A DNA stretch of 64,000 nt, taken from NCBI RefSeq assembly GCF_023507745.1, contig NZ_JALPZO010000123.1:124001-188000 (forward strand), given 5' to 3'. The DNA comes from Vreelandella olivaria. Its GTDB lineage: Bacteria; Pseudomonadota; Gammaproteobacteria; Pseudomonadales; Halomonadaceae. Position numbers and translations under genes: made by a program. Position 1 is the first letter of the stretch. Each line of letters starts with the position of its first letter. Shown in pieces: positions 26,796 through 35,742 of this stretch. The notes beneath the pieces are model-generated. The model worked only from the letters and a program-made list of their open reading frames with translations, was not told the origin of the DNA and ran no database searches.

Positions 26796-26830
26796 TGCCC
26801 GCCAAAGCGCGGGCAGCTAGCCATTTTTTG
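26796..26830 (+). terminator. Rho-independent terminator candidate after phzF
   Basis: TGCCCGC (26796-26802) and GCGGGCA (26809-26815) form a perfect 7-base-pair stem with a six-base loop. A T6 run follows after about ten bases, slightly far for an optimal terminator. Confidence 0.55.
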
Positions 26831-26951
26831 GGCCTTTTCAGCAGTTGACAAGCCTACTACCAAAGAATAATAATAAAAACACGAATGAGTCTTAGTAGCA
26901 AATAAGACCAAGCCCGCCATTTATGGGTTACCACCTGGAATCACTATTACG

Positions 26952-28010
26952 ATGCCCGCCTATTCATCGCCTGCGGTGCCTTTGGCATCTACCTATCGGC
27001 GTTTTATCGTAACCCGTTTGCTGATTATCGTCGGCTTAGCCATCGCGTTGTTATTGTCGCTGCTCACCGATATCGCCAGCGGCCCAGCGTCTATCTCACT
27101 TAGTGAACTGATCACGCTGATTGTTGATGCCCCGTCGCAAAGCCCTATTCGGCGGGTTATTGTCTGGGAGATCCGTATGCCTGCGGCACTCATGGCCGTG
27201 CTGGTAGGCGCCACCCTAGGCCTGGCGGGTGCGGAAATGCAAACGGTACTGAATAACCCGCTGGCCAGCCCATTTACCCTGGGTGTTGGCGCGGCGGCCA
27301 CGCTCGGGGCATCGCTGGTCATTGTCTTCAATCTCACCCTGTTTGGCTTGAATGCCCACTACGCCACCGCATTGATGGCGTTTGTGTTTGCGGCGGCCTC
27401 TATGCTGACCATCAATGCGCTGTCACGCCTTTATGGGGCCAGCCGCGAAATTATCGTGCTGTTTGGTATTGCGCTGGTCTTTGTGTTGAACGCGCTGGTC
27501 GCACTATTGCAGCTGGTTGCCAGCCCGGATGCCTTACAGCAATTGGTGTTCTGGACCATGGGCAGCCTGTCCCGTGCATCCTGGGAGACCGTAGCCATCG
27601 TGGCGGCAGTGCTAATCGCCTGCCTGCCTTTCTCGTTACGCAGCGCCTGGGCGATGACGGCACTGCGCTCGGGTGATGAACACGCGCGTAGCTTCGGGAT
27701 TGCGGTTGAGCGCTTGAGACTGATATCACTGCTACGGGTGAGTCTACTGGCCGCTGCCGCCGTCGCATTTGTGGGCACCATTGGCTTTATTGGCTTGGTT
27801 GGCCCACATATGGCGCGCCTGGCGCTGGGTGAAGATCACCGCTTTTACTTACCGGGTAGCGCTCTGGCCGGGGCGCTGGTGCTTTCGCTTGCCTCTATCG
27901 TCAGTAAAACACTGGTCGATGGGTTGGTGCTACCGGTGGGACTGGTGACCTCACTGGTGGGCATTCCCTTCTTTATGGCATTGATCATGATGCAGGGGCG
28001 AGCGCGATGA
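26952..28010 (+). CDS. Iron(III)-siderophore ABC transporter permease (FecCD family)
   Basis: 352-aa inner-membrane protein with about nine to ten helices. FecCD hallmarks are RMPAALMAVLVGATLGLAGA and MQTVLNNPLASPFTLGVGAA, with a late GFIGLVGPHMARLALGEDHR coupling segment. Only one permease gene is present, so it probably works as a homodimer. It overlaps the ATPase gene (ATGA). The first gene of an uptake operon ending with the outer-membrane receptor. The AT-rich leader has no convincing Fur box by eye. Confidence 0.92.
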   Translation: MPAYSSPAVPLASTYRRFIVTRLLIIVGLAIALLLSLLTDIASGPASISLSELITLIVDAPSQSPIRRVIVWEIRMPAALMAVLVGATLGLAGAEMQTVLNNPLASPFTLGVGAAATLGASLVIVFNLTLFGLNAHYATALMAFVFAAASMLTINALSRLYGASREIIVLFGIALVFVLNALVALLQLVASPDALQQLVFWTMGSLSRASWETVAIVAAVLIACLPFSLRSAWAMTALRSGDEHARSFGIAVERLRLISLLRVSLLAAAAVAFVGTIGFIGLVGPHMARLALGEDHRFYLPGSALAGALVLSLASIVSKTLVDGLVLPVGLVTSLVGIPFFMALIMMQGRAR

Positions 28011-28792
28011 GTGCAGGCTTTACGCTCAGCAACTTTACGACCCGCTATCGTAAGCGGCGTGTCTTCGAGCAGCTAAGCCTTCCCACGCTGCCACCCGGTT
28101 CGCTGGTCGCGGTGCTGGGGCCTAATGCGGTGGGTAAATCAACCTTGTTAAAGGCCATCGCCGGCCTGCAACCTGCCAGCGGACGCATGCAGCTTAACGA
28201 TATTGACCTAACCACGCTAAGCGGCACGGCAAGAATGCGTCATGTGGGTTATTTACCACAGACACTCCCCCAGGCCACCACATTAGTCGCCTACGAAGCG
28301 GTACTTAGCGCCTGTCGTGCCGTACGCCCCGATTTAAGCCGTGCAGAGATAGAAGCGTTAATCGAGCGTGTTTTTGATGCGTTAGCCATTCGCCCATTAG
28401 CTCTGCGCCCGTTAAGCGAACTCTCCGGCGGTCAGCGCCAGATGGTCGGCCTGGCCCAAGCGATTGCCCGCCAGCCCGCGCTATTACTGCTGGATGAACC
28501 CACTAGCGCGCTGGATTTACGCTGGCAGTTGGCGCTGATCAATACTGTTCGCGCCGTCATCGCCGAACGCCGGGCGGTGTGCCTGATGGCTATTCACGAT
28601 ATCAATCTCGCCCTGCGCTTCTGCGACCAGGTGCTGCTGTTTGGTAACGGTGGCCTGTTGGCCGCAGGTGATTCCCACAAGGTGATTACCCCAGAAGTGC
28701 TGCACGCTGCTTACGGAGTGGAGTCGCGGGTCGAACGGTGCTCGCTGGGACGGCCGGTGGTACTAAGCGATCGTGTTAGCGAACCCCTTTGA
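28007..28792 (+). CDS. Iron-siderophore ABC transporter ATP-binding protein
   Basis: 261 aa. Walker A GPNAVGKSTLL, Q-loop YLPQTLPQAT, signature LSGGQRQMVGLA, Walker [13 protein letters not shown] and H-switch MAIHDIN are all present. FepC-like size. It overlaps the permease gene and energises the importer at the cytoplasmic face. The binding-protein gene follows 34 bases later. Confidence 0.94.
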   Translation: MSAGFTLSNFTTRYRKRRVFEQLSLPTLPPGSLVAVLGPNAVGKSTLLKAIAGLQPASGRMQLNDIDLTTLSGTARMRHVGYLPQTLPQATTLVAYEAVLSACRAVRPDLSRAEIEALIERVFDALAIRPLALRPLSELSGGQRQMVGLAQAIARQPALLLLDEPTSALDLRWQLALINTVRAVIAERRAVCLMAIHDINLALRFCDQVLLFGNGGLLAAGDSHKVITPEVLHAAYGVESRVERCSLGRPVVLSDRVSEPL

Positions 28793-28826
28793 ACTCAATT
28801 TAGCGACCTCAGTTTAGGATAACGAC

Positions 28827-30002
28827 ATGCACCGCATGGTTTTTTGCCTATTGTGCCTGGTGGGTTTATTTAGCGCTGCCTCCTGCTGGGCAGCCGACTC
28901 ACAGGCGGACTATCCTAAACAACTTACCGACCTCGCCGGACGTCAGGTGACGCTTACTGCCCCGCCAGCTCGGCTGTTTCTTACCCAGCCGCGCCAGCTT
29001 TATGCACTGGCCAGCCTGCTTGATGACCCGGTTATGCGTTTGGCTGGCTGGGCCTATCCACTGGCTGTTTTCGACCCGGCCATGGCCCAACGCTTTACCA
29101 CCCAGTGGCCTGCGCTTGCCCAGTTGCCCACCCTTTCCCAAGCACCGACGTCCCAGCTCGATAGCGAAGCACTGCTTAATCTGGCTCCAGACGTGGTGCT
29201 GTTTGATCTTTCACGCGTTGGCAGTATTGAAGGCTCCCCACTGGCACGGCTATTTGACGAGTTGGACATTGCCTACCTGTATATCGACTTTAACCGCCAC
29301 CCATTGGAAAACACACCTAAAAGCCTTGCCCTGCTGGGAGAGGCCTTAAATGCAGTGCCCCGCGCCAGCGATATGATTACCCTGATTGAGCAGCACTTGG
29401 CGCGAATCGACCAGGGCCTGGCAGATCCTGGCGACGAACCAGTAACAGACCCACCCACCGTTCTGATCAATGTTGCACCAGGCGTTAAGGTTGATTGTTG
29501 CCGTACCAATCTCAGAAATGGACTTGCCGATCTGGTTGCGCGGGCGGGTGGCAATAATGTTGCCAACGTATTAGCCCCTGGCGCGTCGGCAACCCTCAGC
29601 AACGAGTGGGTATTGAGTTACCCACCCGACGTTATCATCAACACCGCAGGTCAGTGGTCAGCGGGTGATGGCCTGCGCGCAGGGCTGGGCATTAGCGACC
29701 ATGACATTGACCAGGACTTACGACACCTAAGCCAATCGCTCCCCGGCTGGACGCATCTGAACGCCATTCAGAATGGCCGGTTTTATGCCCTGTGGCACGA
29801 ATTTCACCAGGGCCCTTTTTCTATCGTGGCGCTTGAGCAGATTGCCCAATGGCTCTACCCCGAGCGCTTCCATGATCTCGACCCAGCAGCCACCTTTGAC
29901 GCGCTACTGCCCACCACACTCTCGCTAAGTCGCGAGGGTCAATTCTGGGGTGAGATCACGGCGACGTTGCCTGGTAGCTCTTTGCCCGACACCCGCCGAT
30001 AA
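28827..30002 (+). CDS. Periplasmic iron-siderophore binding protein
   Basis: 391 aa beginning with a signal peptide (MHRMVFCLLCLVGLFSAASC, cleavage near CWAAD; the cysteine could also suggest a lipoprotein, but no canonical lipobox is evident). The mature part has the BtuF/FepB arrangement: QLTDLAGRQVTLTAPPARLF, then DVVLFDLSRVGS and LSNEWVLSYPPDVIIN. AGGA precedes the ATG. It should hand ferric siderophore from the TonB receptor to the permease. Longer than average for the class. Confidence 0.87.
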   Translation: MHRMVFCLLCLVGLFSAASCWAADSQADYPKQLTDLAGRQVTLTAPPARLFLTQPRQLYALASLLDDPVMRLAGWAYPLAVFDPAMAQRFTTQWPALAQLPTLSQAPTSQLDSEALLNLAPDVVLFDLSRVGSIEGSPLARLFDELDIAYLYIDFNRHPLENTPKSLALLGEALNAVPRASDMITLIEQHLARIDQGLADPGDEPVTDPPTVLINVAPGVKVDCCRTNLRNGLADLVARAGGNNVANVLAPGASATLSNEWVLSYPPDVIINTAGQWSAGDGLRAGLGISDHDIDQDLRHLSQSLPGWTHLNAIQNGRFYALWHEFHQGPFSIVALEQIAQWLYPERFHDLDPAATFDALLPTTLSLSREGQFWGEITATLPGSSLPDTRR

Positions 30003-30056
30003 ACGCTTTTTTATTGCGCTTTCTGCATCCTCCTGCCACCCACACAAGGATACGCA

Positions 30057-32177
30057 ATGCCCATGACCCGCCCACTGACCATCGCCCTGTTCTCACCGCT
30101 GTTGGCTCTCGCTTACTTGCCCAGCGTCTATGCTCAACAGGCAAGCGAGAGCCCTATTACCGAAGAGACACTGGTGGTCACTTCAGACCGCCTCACCGAC
30201 GTGGCCCCGCAAAGCTATCGGGTTCAGCGCTCCAGCCTGGCTAACAAACGGCCGGTATCATTTTTGGAAGAAGCCCGCACCGTGGAGTCGATCACCGCCC
30301 AGGTGATGGCCGACCATAATATCAATAGCCTTAGCGAGGCCATGACAATGGTCGCAGGAGTGACCGAAGGTAACAATATGGGAGGCACCGAAGATGGCTT
30401 TATCAAACGCGGCTTTGGCAGCAATAGCGATGGCTCAATTCTGATCGACGGCATACGCCAACCACGTGGCACCTTCTCAATGGCGACGGTGGATCGAGTC
30501 GAAGTACTTAAAGGGCCAGCATCGCTATTTCAAGGCCAGCAAGACCCCGGCGGGGTGATTAACCTGGTAACCAAGCGCCCTGAATATGAATGGCAACGAC
30601 AGATAAACGCCGAATCTTCTTCATTTGGCGGCGGTAATGCCACGGTTGATGTCACCGGGCCGATTGCTGATACCGGCCTGGCATTCCGGTTTATCGTCCA
30701 TCATGAAGATGAAGCCTCCTGGCGCAGCTTTGGTAATGACCGGCGAACCATTATCGCCCCTTCCTTGCGCTGGGAAGGCAGCGACAGTCGCGCACAGATC
30801 TCCTATGAGTATCGCGATTATGACCTGGACTTGGATCGCGGCACGGTCATTATCGATAGCGAACCCGCCAACATATCCCGCAAGCAGCGCCTTGATGAGC
30901 CCTGGTCAAGAGTATTTGGTCACGACGAAGCGGTCACCGCCTGGTGGGAACAGGATATCAATGCTGACTGGTCGACACGGCTTACCTACGGCTGGAACCG
31001 TCGCCAATACAGCGACGGCCAGCCCCGCGTGATGCGAGTCAATGAGTCAACCGGCGCACTCACGCGCCGCGCCGATGCCAACCACGGCTTTGACCGTCGC
31101 GTACAATACACCGCCTGGGACACCACGGGCACCACCACCCTGGCAGGCATGCGGCACGATCTGACGGTGGGGATTGATCATGAACGCCAGAGGGATTATC
31201 TGGCCGAGGTGTATCGTGGCACTGCCGTGACTGATCAGAATATATACGACATTAGCTATGGGGGCCTTAATCTGGATAGCGATAGCCTTAACCGCTCGCT
31301 TAGCCAGCGTTTAGATGAGATCAATACCACCGGCATCTACTTGAATGACCGTTGGCACTTCAACGATCGCTGGACATTGGGGCTAGGCGGGCGTTACACC
31401 CACTATGAACAGTTCGGTGGCCGTGGTGAGGACTTCATCACTGAAACCGATATCAGCGACGACATTTTCTTGCCTTCTATCAGTTTGCTGCATCGCCTGA
31501 CTCCAGAGACATCCATATACGCCAGCTACAGCGAAGCGTTTGTGCCCAATGGTGCCGATAGCGATACCGGCCAAGCGCTGGACCCTGAGCACAGTATGGG
31601 CAGCGAAATTGGTCTAAAACACTTATGGAACGATCAGTTTTCGTTAGCCATTGCGCTATTTGATATCCGCAAAGAGAATGTTGCCGTATCTGATAACGGC
31701 GTTACTCGCACAGTGGGCGAAGCTGGCTCCCAAGGCATTGAACTAACGGTTTCCGGCCAGCTAACCGAACAGCTATCGCTACTGGGCGCTTATGCCTATA
31801 CCGACACCGAGGTGCTAAAAGATACCGAGGGCACTCAGGGCAACCGGCTAAGCAACGCCGCACGGCATACCGCAAGCCTCTATCTGGCTCACGACCTAAC
31901 GACCGCGCCTGAGCTGGGTAACTGGCGCCTGGGCGGTGGAGTACGCTACGTGGGCGAACGTGAAGGCGATGCTGCCAACAGCTTCCAGTTGGATGCTTAT
32001 ACCGTCGCAGATGCGTTTATCGGCTGGGATACACCTTGGCTGGGCGACAACCTCCACCTACAGCTTAACGCCAAGAATCTGTTCGACACCACTTACTACC
32101 CCTCAAGCGGCGGCAGTACACGCGTAGTGGTGGGCGACCCGCTGGAAGTCAGCCTGCAGGCGTCGGTTCGGTTTTGA
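30057..32177 (+). CDS. TonB-dependent siderophore receptor
   Basis: 706-aa outer-membrane barrel protein. Signal peptide to about residue 25 (YLPSVYAQQ), a TonB-box-like EETLVVTSDRL, then the plug with LSEAMTMVAGVTEGNN, IKRGFGSNSDGSILIDGIRQ and RVEVLKGPASLFQGQQDPGG. The C-terminus ends in the barrel signature LEVSLQASVRF with the terminal aromatic. AAGGA precedes the ATG. Last gene of the siderophore uptake operon; no siderophore synthesis genes are in the window, so it probably takes foreign siderophores. Its last about 25 codons recur as a diverged remnant at 37.51 kb. Confidence 0.93.
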   Translation: MPMTRPLTIALFSPLLALAYLPSVYAQQASESPITEETLVVTSDRLTDVAPQSYRVQRSSLANKRPVSFLEEARTVESITAQVMADHNINSLSEAMTMVAGVTEGNNMGGTEDGFIKRGFGSNSDGSILIDGIRQPRGTFSMATVDRVEVLKGPASLFQGQQDPGGVINLVTKRPEYEWQRQINAESSSFGGGNATVDVTGPIADTGLAFRFIVHHEDEASWRSFGNDRRTIIAPSLRWEGSDSRAQISYEYRDYDLDLDRGTVIIDSEPANISRKQRLDEPWSRVFGHDEAVTAWWEQDINADWSTRLTYGWNRRQYSDGQPRVMRVNESTGALTRRADANHGFDRRVQYTAWDTTGTTTLAGMRHDLTVGIDHERQRDYLAEVYRGTAVTDQNIYDISYGGLNLDSDSLNRSLSQRLDEINTTGIYLNDRWHFNDRWTLGLGGRYTHYEQFGGRGEDFITETDISDDIFLPSISLLHRLTPETSIYASYSEAFVPNGADSDTGQALDPEHSMGSEIGLKHLWNDQFSLAIALFDIRKENVAVSDNGVTRTVGEAGSQGIELTVSGQLTEQLSLLGAYAYTDTEVLKDTEGTQGNRLSNAARHTASLYLAHDLTTAPELGNWRLGGGVRYVGEREGDAANSFQLDAYTVADAFIGWDTPWLGDNLHLQLNAKNLFDTTYYPSSGGSTRVVVGDPLEVSLQASVRF

Positions 32178-32185
32178 CAAAACGT

Positions 32186-32204
32186 AAGCCGCCCCGTGCG
32201 GCTT
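32186..32204 (+). terminator. Hairpin after the TonB receptor
   Basis: AAGCCGC (32186-32192) and GCGGCTT (32198-32204) form a perfect 7-base-pair stem with loop CCCGT, starting nine bases after the stop. There is no T-run, so intrinsic termination is possible but not certain. Confidence 0.5.
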
Positions 32205-32257
32205 ATCCGAGTAGTACGCCTTTACTGGGGTGGTGTTGTCATTTTACCCATCGATAG

Positions 32258-32308
32258 CAACTCATCCCCTTTATACGCCTCAACCAGATGCGACTGCTGC
32301 CAAAGCCG
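32258..32308. repeat. Left copy of a 51-bp duplicated LysR 3' end
   Basis: These 51 bases are identical to 37591-37641, inside the 3' end of the LysR gene at 37.6-38.5 kb. On the minus strand they read RLWQQSHLVEAYKGDEL and continue to LLSMGKMTTPPQ and a stop at 32222. This is probably the original C-terminus of that LysR protein, which the intact right-hand gene has lost. Together with the receptor tail it marks the left edge of the inserted segment. Confidence 0.85.
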
Positions 32309-32478
32309 GACGGCTAGCAACAGGGCGATATCAAGGCTCCCCAAAACGGTCAAATAAAACGGGGGAATTGTTTGCTGCTACGTGCATTCACAGTTAGCCC
32401 TGGTAAATTCTGGCCTACGCAAGCTTCGAAGCTGAACCACCAGCTACTTTAAACCAAGCAACGATTTTAAGGCTTTTT

Positions 32479-33399
32479 TCAAGTCCCTGGCATCATGATG
32501 GTAATAAACACCGGTGCCAGCAACGTCAACAATAACCCGCTAACCAGAGCCAATGGCACCGCATCAGGCGAACAGGCCTGCTTGATAATCGGCAACGTAG
32601 AGTCCAGTGCAGTTGCCCCGGCGCTGCCAATACCAACCTGCGGCTGATGCCGTCCCAAGGCGTAGAGCACCATAATAGCAAGCAGTTCACGAAGCAGGTC
32701 TGTCATGAGGGCCATCGTTCCATACACTTGCCCAAGCGCATCACCGATCATGACGCTAGAAAGCGTAAACCAACCGAAACCACTGGCAAGGGCTAAGGAG
32801 ACCCGTAAGCTTTCACCAGTAATCCAGGCAGCCATAGCACCACCGACTAAGGAGCCCAGAACAACAAATAGGGGAACGGCCAATATCGACCACGATAACC
32901 ACTGCACATTAAGTTTGACGTGTGTTAGGTCGATACCGACCAGAAGAATTAGCAGCAGTAGCATGGCACCGCTTGACGGAAGCGCCAGCGCCCCCCCTAA
33001 AATGCGCTCCTGTAGAAGGTAAAGCACACCGCCCAGCCCAACCATCACCAGAGCGATGAGGCACTCTTTAAGCGGCGGCCAGATATAGCTCAGTCTGAAT
33101 GGCTGACGCGCTTTGGCAGGGAGGCTTTGCCGACTGCTTTTAAGCATGAGAATGAGCAGGCATGGAAACACCGTGGTGCAGACTGCAAAAACCAACGCGG
33201 CCTTCATCACAATGCCTATCGAGCTTGCCGACAAAATCACCTCACCAAATTCGAATCCAATAAGGAATAGAAGCACCCAAACTAAAGGTGCTATCGAATG
33301 TAGAAGTGGCTTACGGAACTGGGTGGGAAGTAGTCTTCCAATCGCATACCCCGCAAGTAGCGCAATCAGAATCGGTAGCAGAGAAAAAAGTATTTTCAT
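32479..33399 (-). CDS. LysO/DUF340-family amino-acid exporter
   Basis: 306 aa, strongly hydrophobic, about eight to ten helices. The start MKILFSLLPILIALLAGYAI with GRLLPTQFRKPLL and the central SSGAMLLLLILLVGIDLTH resemble LysO (YbjE), the L-lysine exporter of enterobacteria. The later SGFGWFTLSSVMIGDALGQV is the family's conserved helix. Start overlaps the dioxygenase stop (ATGA). It is the last gene of the island's minus-strand operon and the second exporter in it. Substrate may be lysine or a modified analogue; that is inference. Confidence 0.8.
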   Translation of the reverse strand: MKILFSLLPILIALLAGYAIGRLLPTQFRKPLLHSIAPLVWVLLFLIGFEFGEVILSASSIGIVMKAALVFAVCTTVFPCLLILMLKSSRQSLPAKARQPFRLSYIWPPLKECLIALVMVGLGGVLYLLQERILGGALALPSSGAMLLLLILLVGIDLTHVKLNVQWLSWSILAVPLFVVLGSLVGGAMAAWITGESLRVSLALASGFGWFTLSSVMIGDALGQVYGTMALMTDLLRELLAIMVLYALGRHQPQVGIGSAGATALDSTLPIIKQACSPDAVPLALVSGLLLTLLAPVFITIMMPGT

Positions 33400-34144
33400 A
33401 TTTTTTGAATCATCGGTGAGAAATCAATAAGTATCATGCACCTATCGGCATCTTCTGCATCAACTTCAGATTTAACTATTGGTGATACGTAATGAGATAC
33501 CCGTGGGTCATGAACAGCAAAGCTATCCATGAATTCGCGTAGTTCAAACTTCGCACAGATATCTTCTTCAGCAACTTCATTCAGCGTCAGGTTTCTCACG
33601 TGGGTAGAACCTATATAGTTCACCCCGCCATTCGTGCTTTTTGACCGACTAACCAGATGAGCAAATGTAAAAGGTTCGCCATCTTGATGGAAACAGTTAG
33701 GCGAGCTTATGCCGCGATTGTTGATCGAAGAAGATACTATTCTGACGAAATGCACGCCGAAATATATTGAGATATCAAGTCCCTCTCAGACCAGAAAGTA
33801 TTTTTAAAATCTTTAATGACAAGTTCTGTCAATAACTCAGTGGACTTAATGATGTCGCTCAATGCATAAAAGTAGCGTATGTTCTCATGCTCAGGATTAT
33901 TGCCAGACATTCCGTGTCCTCGCGAATCAATTACCACGGGCATCCAATCCACCCCAGCGCAGCCCCGCCATGGAACGATCACTCCATTTCCATATCGCCT
34001 GAATCGTTGAACACTAGTCGGCGCATAAGGATCTGGCTCTAGTGTCCTAAATTCTCTGTGAAGAAAAGCAACGTCTTTTTCACTGAAAGCGTGGTTCACA
34101 GAAAAGCGGGAATACCCATCCTTCAAAAGACTTTCTCTAATCAT
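33396..34144 (-). pseudogene. 2OG-Fe dioxygenase (L-isoleucine dioxygenase-like, PF10014 type), frameshifted
   Basis: Two overlapping frames form one protein of about 248 aa. The 5' frame covers residues 1-122 (MIRESLLKDGYSRFSVNHAF, VIDSRGHGMSGN, ending SERDLISQY). The 3' frame holds the active site: CFHQDGEPFTFAHLVSR with the HxD iron ligands, GGVNYIG, then FAVHDPRVSHYVSPI with the distal histidine. The shift is at an ATAT stretch, 33761-33768; removing two bases restores SQYFGVHFVRIV. Relatives hydroxylate free aliphatic amino acids. AT-rich compared with its operon. It could be a true mutation or an assembly error. Confidence 0.7.
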
Positions 34145-34203
34145 TGTCTATCTCTTTTTTTATGAGTTAACAGTTATTCTCTGCACAAGATTTAAGCGCT
34201 TTC

Positions 34204-34869
34204 TCATTTTGAAAAGGTGAACATCATTCCTCCGACCCCCCATAACAAACGCATCGAAAAGGCGATGAGCATTACTCCCATCAACCGCTCGAACCAGTGA
34301 CCAATACGCAGAAAACGCTCGCGAACAGGCAGGCTGGTGAACACCAAGCTGACCAACACGAACCAACCGGCATTGACTAGGCACATCCAACCGCCATAAA
34401 GCATTTGAATGCGCAATGGCGTCGAATCACTGACCACAGTCGTGAACACGGCCAGGAAAAACAGCGTCGCCTTGGGGTTGGTCGCATTGGTCAGAAACCC
34501 CAGCGCGAACGACTGGTGAAAACTCCTTGCCCCTGTCTCGGCTCCAGCATCCAGCGCCAGCCCGGCTGTGTGCTTACCTGCCTGCCGGATGAACGTGACG
34601 CCGAGATATAACAGGTAGGCTCCGCCCACCAACTCGGCCGCACTCAGTAACCAGGGGGTTGTGTGCATCAACGCGCCGACCCCCAGCAAGGTATAGATCA
34701 CATGCACCGAGATACCGGCCCCAATGCCGACCGCCGTAGCGATGCCTAGACGCCTCCCATAGAGCACGCTCTGGCGAATCGTGACGGCGAAATCCGGCCC
34801 CGGCGCCACGACTGCAAGAAAGTGTATGGCGGCCAGGGCAAGAAATTCCCCCAGATAATCCGGTGTCAT
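34204..34869 (-). CDS. LysE-family amino-acid exporter
   Basis: 221 aa, six predicted helices. The LysE/RhtB core is clear: HFLAVVAPGPDFAVTIRQSV near the start, GIGAGISVHVIYTLLGVGAL, and FALGFLTNATNPKATLFFLA. These inner-membrane proteins export basic amino acids, homoserine or threonine. It begins one base after the 2OG oxygenase stop, and the broken dioxygenase gene follows after 59 bases. Its place between two amino-acid oxygenase genes suggests it exports their product. Confidence 0.9.
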   Translation of the reverse strand: MTPDYLGEFLALAAIHFLAVVAPGPDFAVTIRQSVLYGRRLGIATAVGIGAGISVHVIYTLLGVGALMHTTPWLLSAAELVGGAYLLYLGVTFIRQAGKHTAGLALDAGAETGARSFHQSFALGFLTNATNPKATLFFLAVFTTVVSDSTPLRIQMLYGGWMCLVNAGWFVLVSLVFTSLPVRERFLRIGHWFERLMGVMLIAFSMRLLWGVGGMMFTFSK

Positions 34870-34870
34870 A

Positions 34871-35641
34871 TCAACTCCAAAAGGAGAGCGGGGTCGCTGG
34901 GCCGCGATAACCCACGAAACAAGACAGGCTGAGTCGCACCCCTTCGGAGCCCGGTGTTACGGCGTGCATCTTGCGTGAGTTGAACAGGATCAGGTCTCCG
35001 GCCTCTGGGCATACCTCCAAAGTGGCCGCTCCCAGAAGCGTTGGATCAATGCCATAACTGTCACCTCGCATCTTGTCGAAAGCCTCTGCAGACAGCTGCT
35101 GATCCCATATCTGCAGCGTGCCACCCTCGTCGGGCATGGATAGGTAGACGTTTGCAGCCATTTGCGCCTGTAAGCTACAAGCCTGGAAACTGTTGGGTGC
35201 GTCTTTGGCGAAGATATCGTGATGAGCCAGGAAAGTGACGCCTGGCTTAACAGCACGCGACAATCCGACATACATCTTTCGACCATATAGCGTTTGGAGC
35301 TGAGCACCTGCCGACCATAGTTCGTCCAATACACACCTGAGCAAATCGATAGGGGATACATAAGGTGCGCAGCGCTTCCTCAGTTCATTGATGTTGTCGA
35401 AAACACTCTCGAAATAATTAGCGATGAGCGGCGGCTGGTTCTCTGCTTCGTAAAAGGCCATCCCAATCCGGCCAATACTGGGTGCATTCAAGTATTTTTG
35501 AAGCCCGCGCTCCATGATCTGCTCGGAAAGCCTGGCGGCAATGTCCTTGTCAATAAAGTGACGTACACGAACCGCCAGAACTTCTTCACGCGCCAGCCTC
35601 TCGACCGCCCCCTGTTTTAAATCATCCAGTTCGATCAACAT
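34871..35641 (-). CDS. Fe(II)/2-oxoglutarate-dependent oxygenase, probable amino-acid hydroxylase
   Basis: 256 aa. The double-stranded beta-helix ligands are readable: HxD at H140 and D142 (FLAHHDIFAKD), distal histidine H226 (FNSRKMHAVTPG) and the 2OG-binding arginine R236 (VRLSLSCFVGYRG). Between them are VYLSMPDEGGTLQIWD and GDLILFNSR. The ATG used follows AGGGGAA; ten more in-frame codons upstream lack support. HxD, not HxG, implies hydroxylation rather than halogenation. I cannot place the exact family. Being coupled to a LysE exporter and next to a tRNA-editing gene, it likely modifies a free amino acid. Confidence 0.78.
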   Translation of the reverse strand: MLIELDDLKQGAVERLAREEVLAVRVRHFIDKDIAARLSEQIMERGLQKYLNAPSIGRIGMAFYEAENQPPLIANYFESVFDNINELRKRCAPYVSPIDLLRCVLDELWSAGAQLQTLYGRKMYVGLSRAVKPGVTFLAHHDIFAKDAPNSFQACSLQAQMAANVYLSMPDEGGTLQIWDQQLSAEAFDKMRGDSYGIDPTLLGAATLEVCPEAGDLILFNSRKMHAVTPGSEGVRLSLSCFVGYRGPATPLSFWS

Positions 35642-35742
35642 ACTTCCCCTGTTAATTATCTTTGCAGCCACTTACCGGATGGCAGGCAACGTTTATTGGC
35701 TCCTGTGACGTCGCCGAAATAAGCAGCGGGATCATGGCTAGA

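Noticed and set aside
26870-26935. Possible Fur box (AATAATAATAAAAAC) upstream of the siderophore uptake operon
   Set aside because: Only a partial match to GATAATGATAATCATTATC and lacks symmetry; iron control is likely but not shown here.
32310-32478. Continuation of the LysR tail frame leftward of the repeat (GSLDIALLLAV)
   Set aside because: In frame by chance with the repeat but has a nearby stop and does not resemble the intact LysR protein, so it is not counted as a gene.
34871-35641. Calling the island oxygenase a halogenase like BesD
   Set aside because: It keeps the HxD carboxylate ligand (H140, D142), whereas halogenases replace the acid by Gly or Ala; hydroxylation is the better inference.
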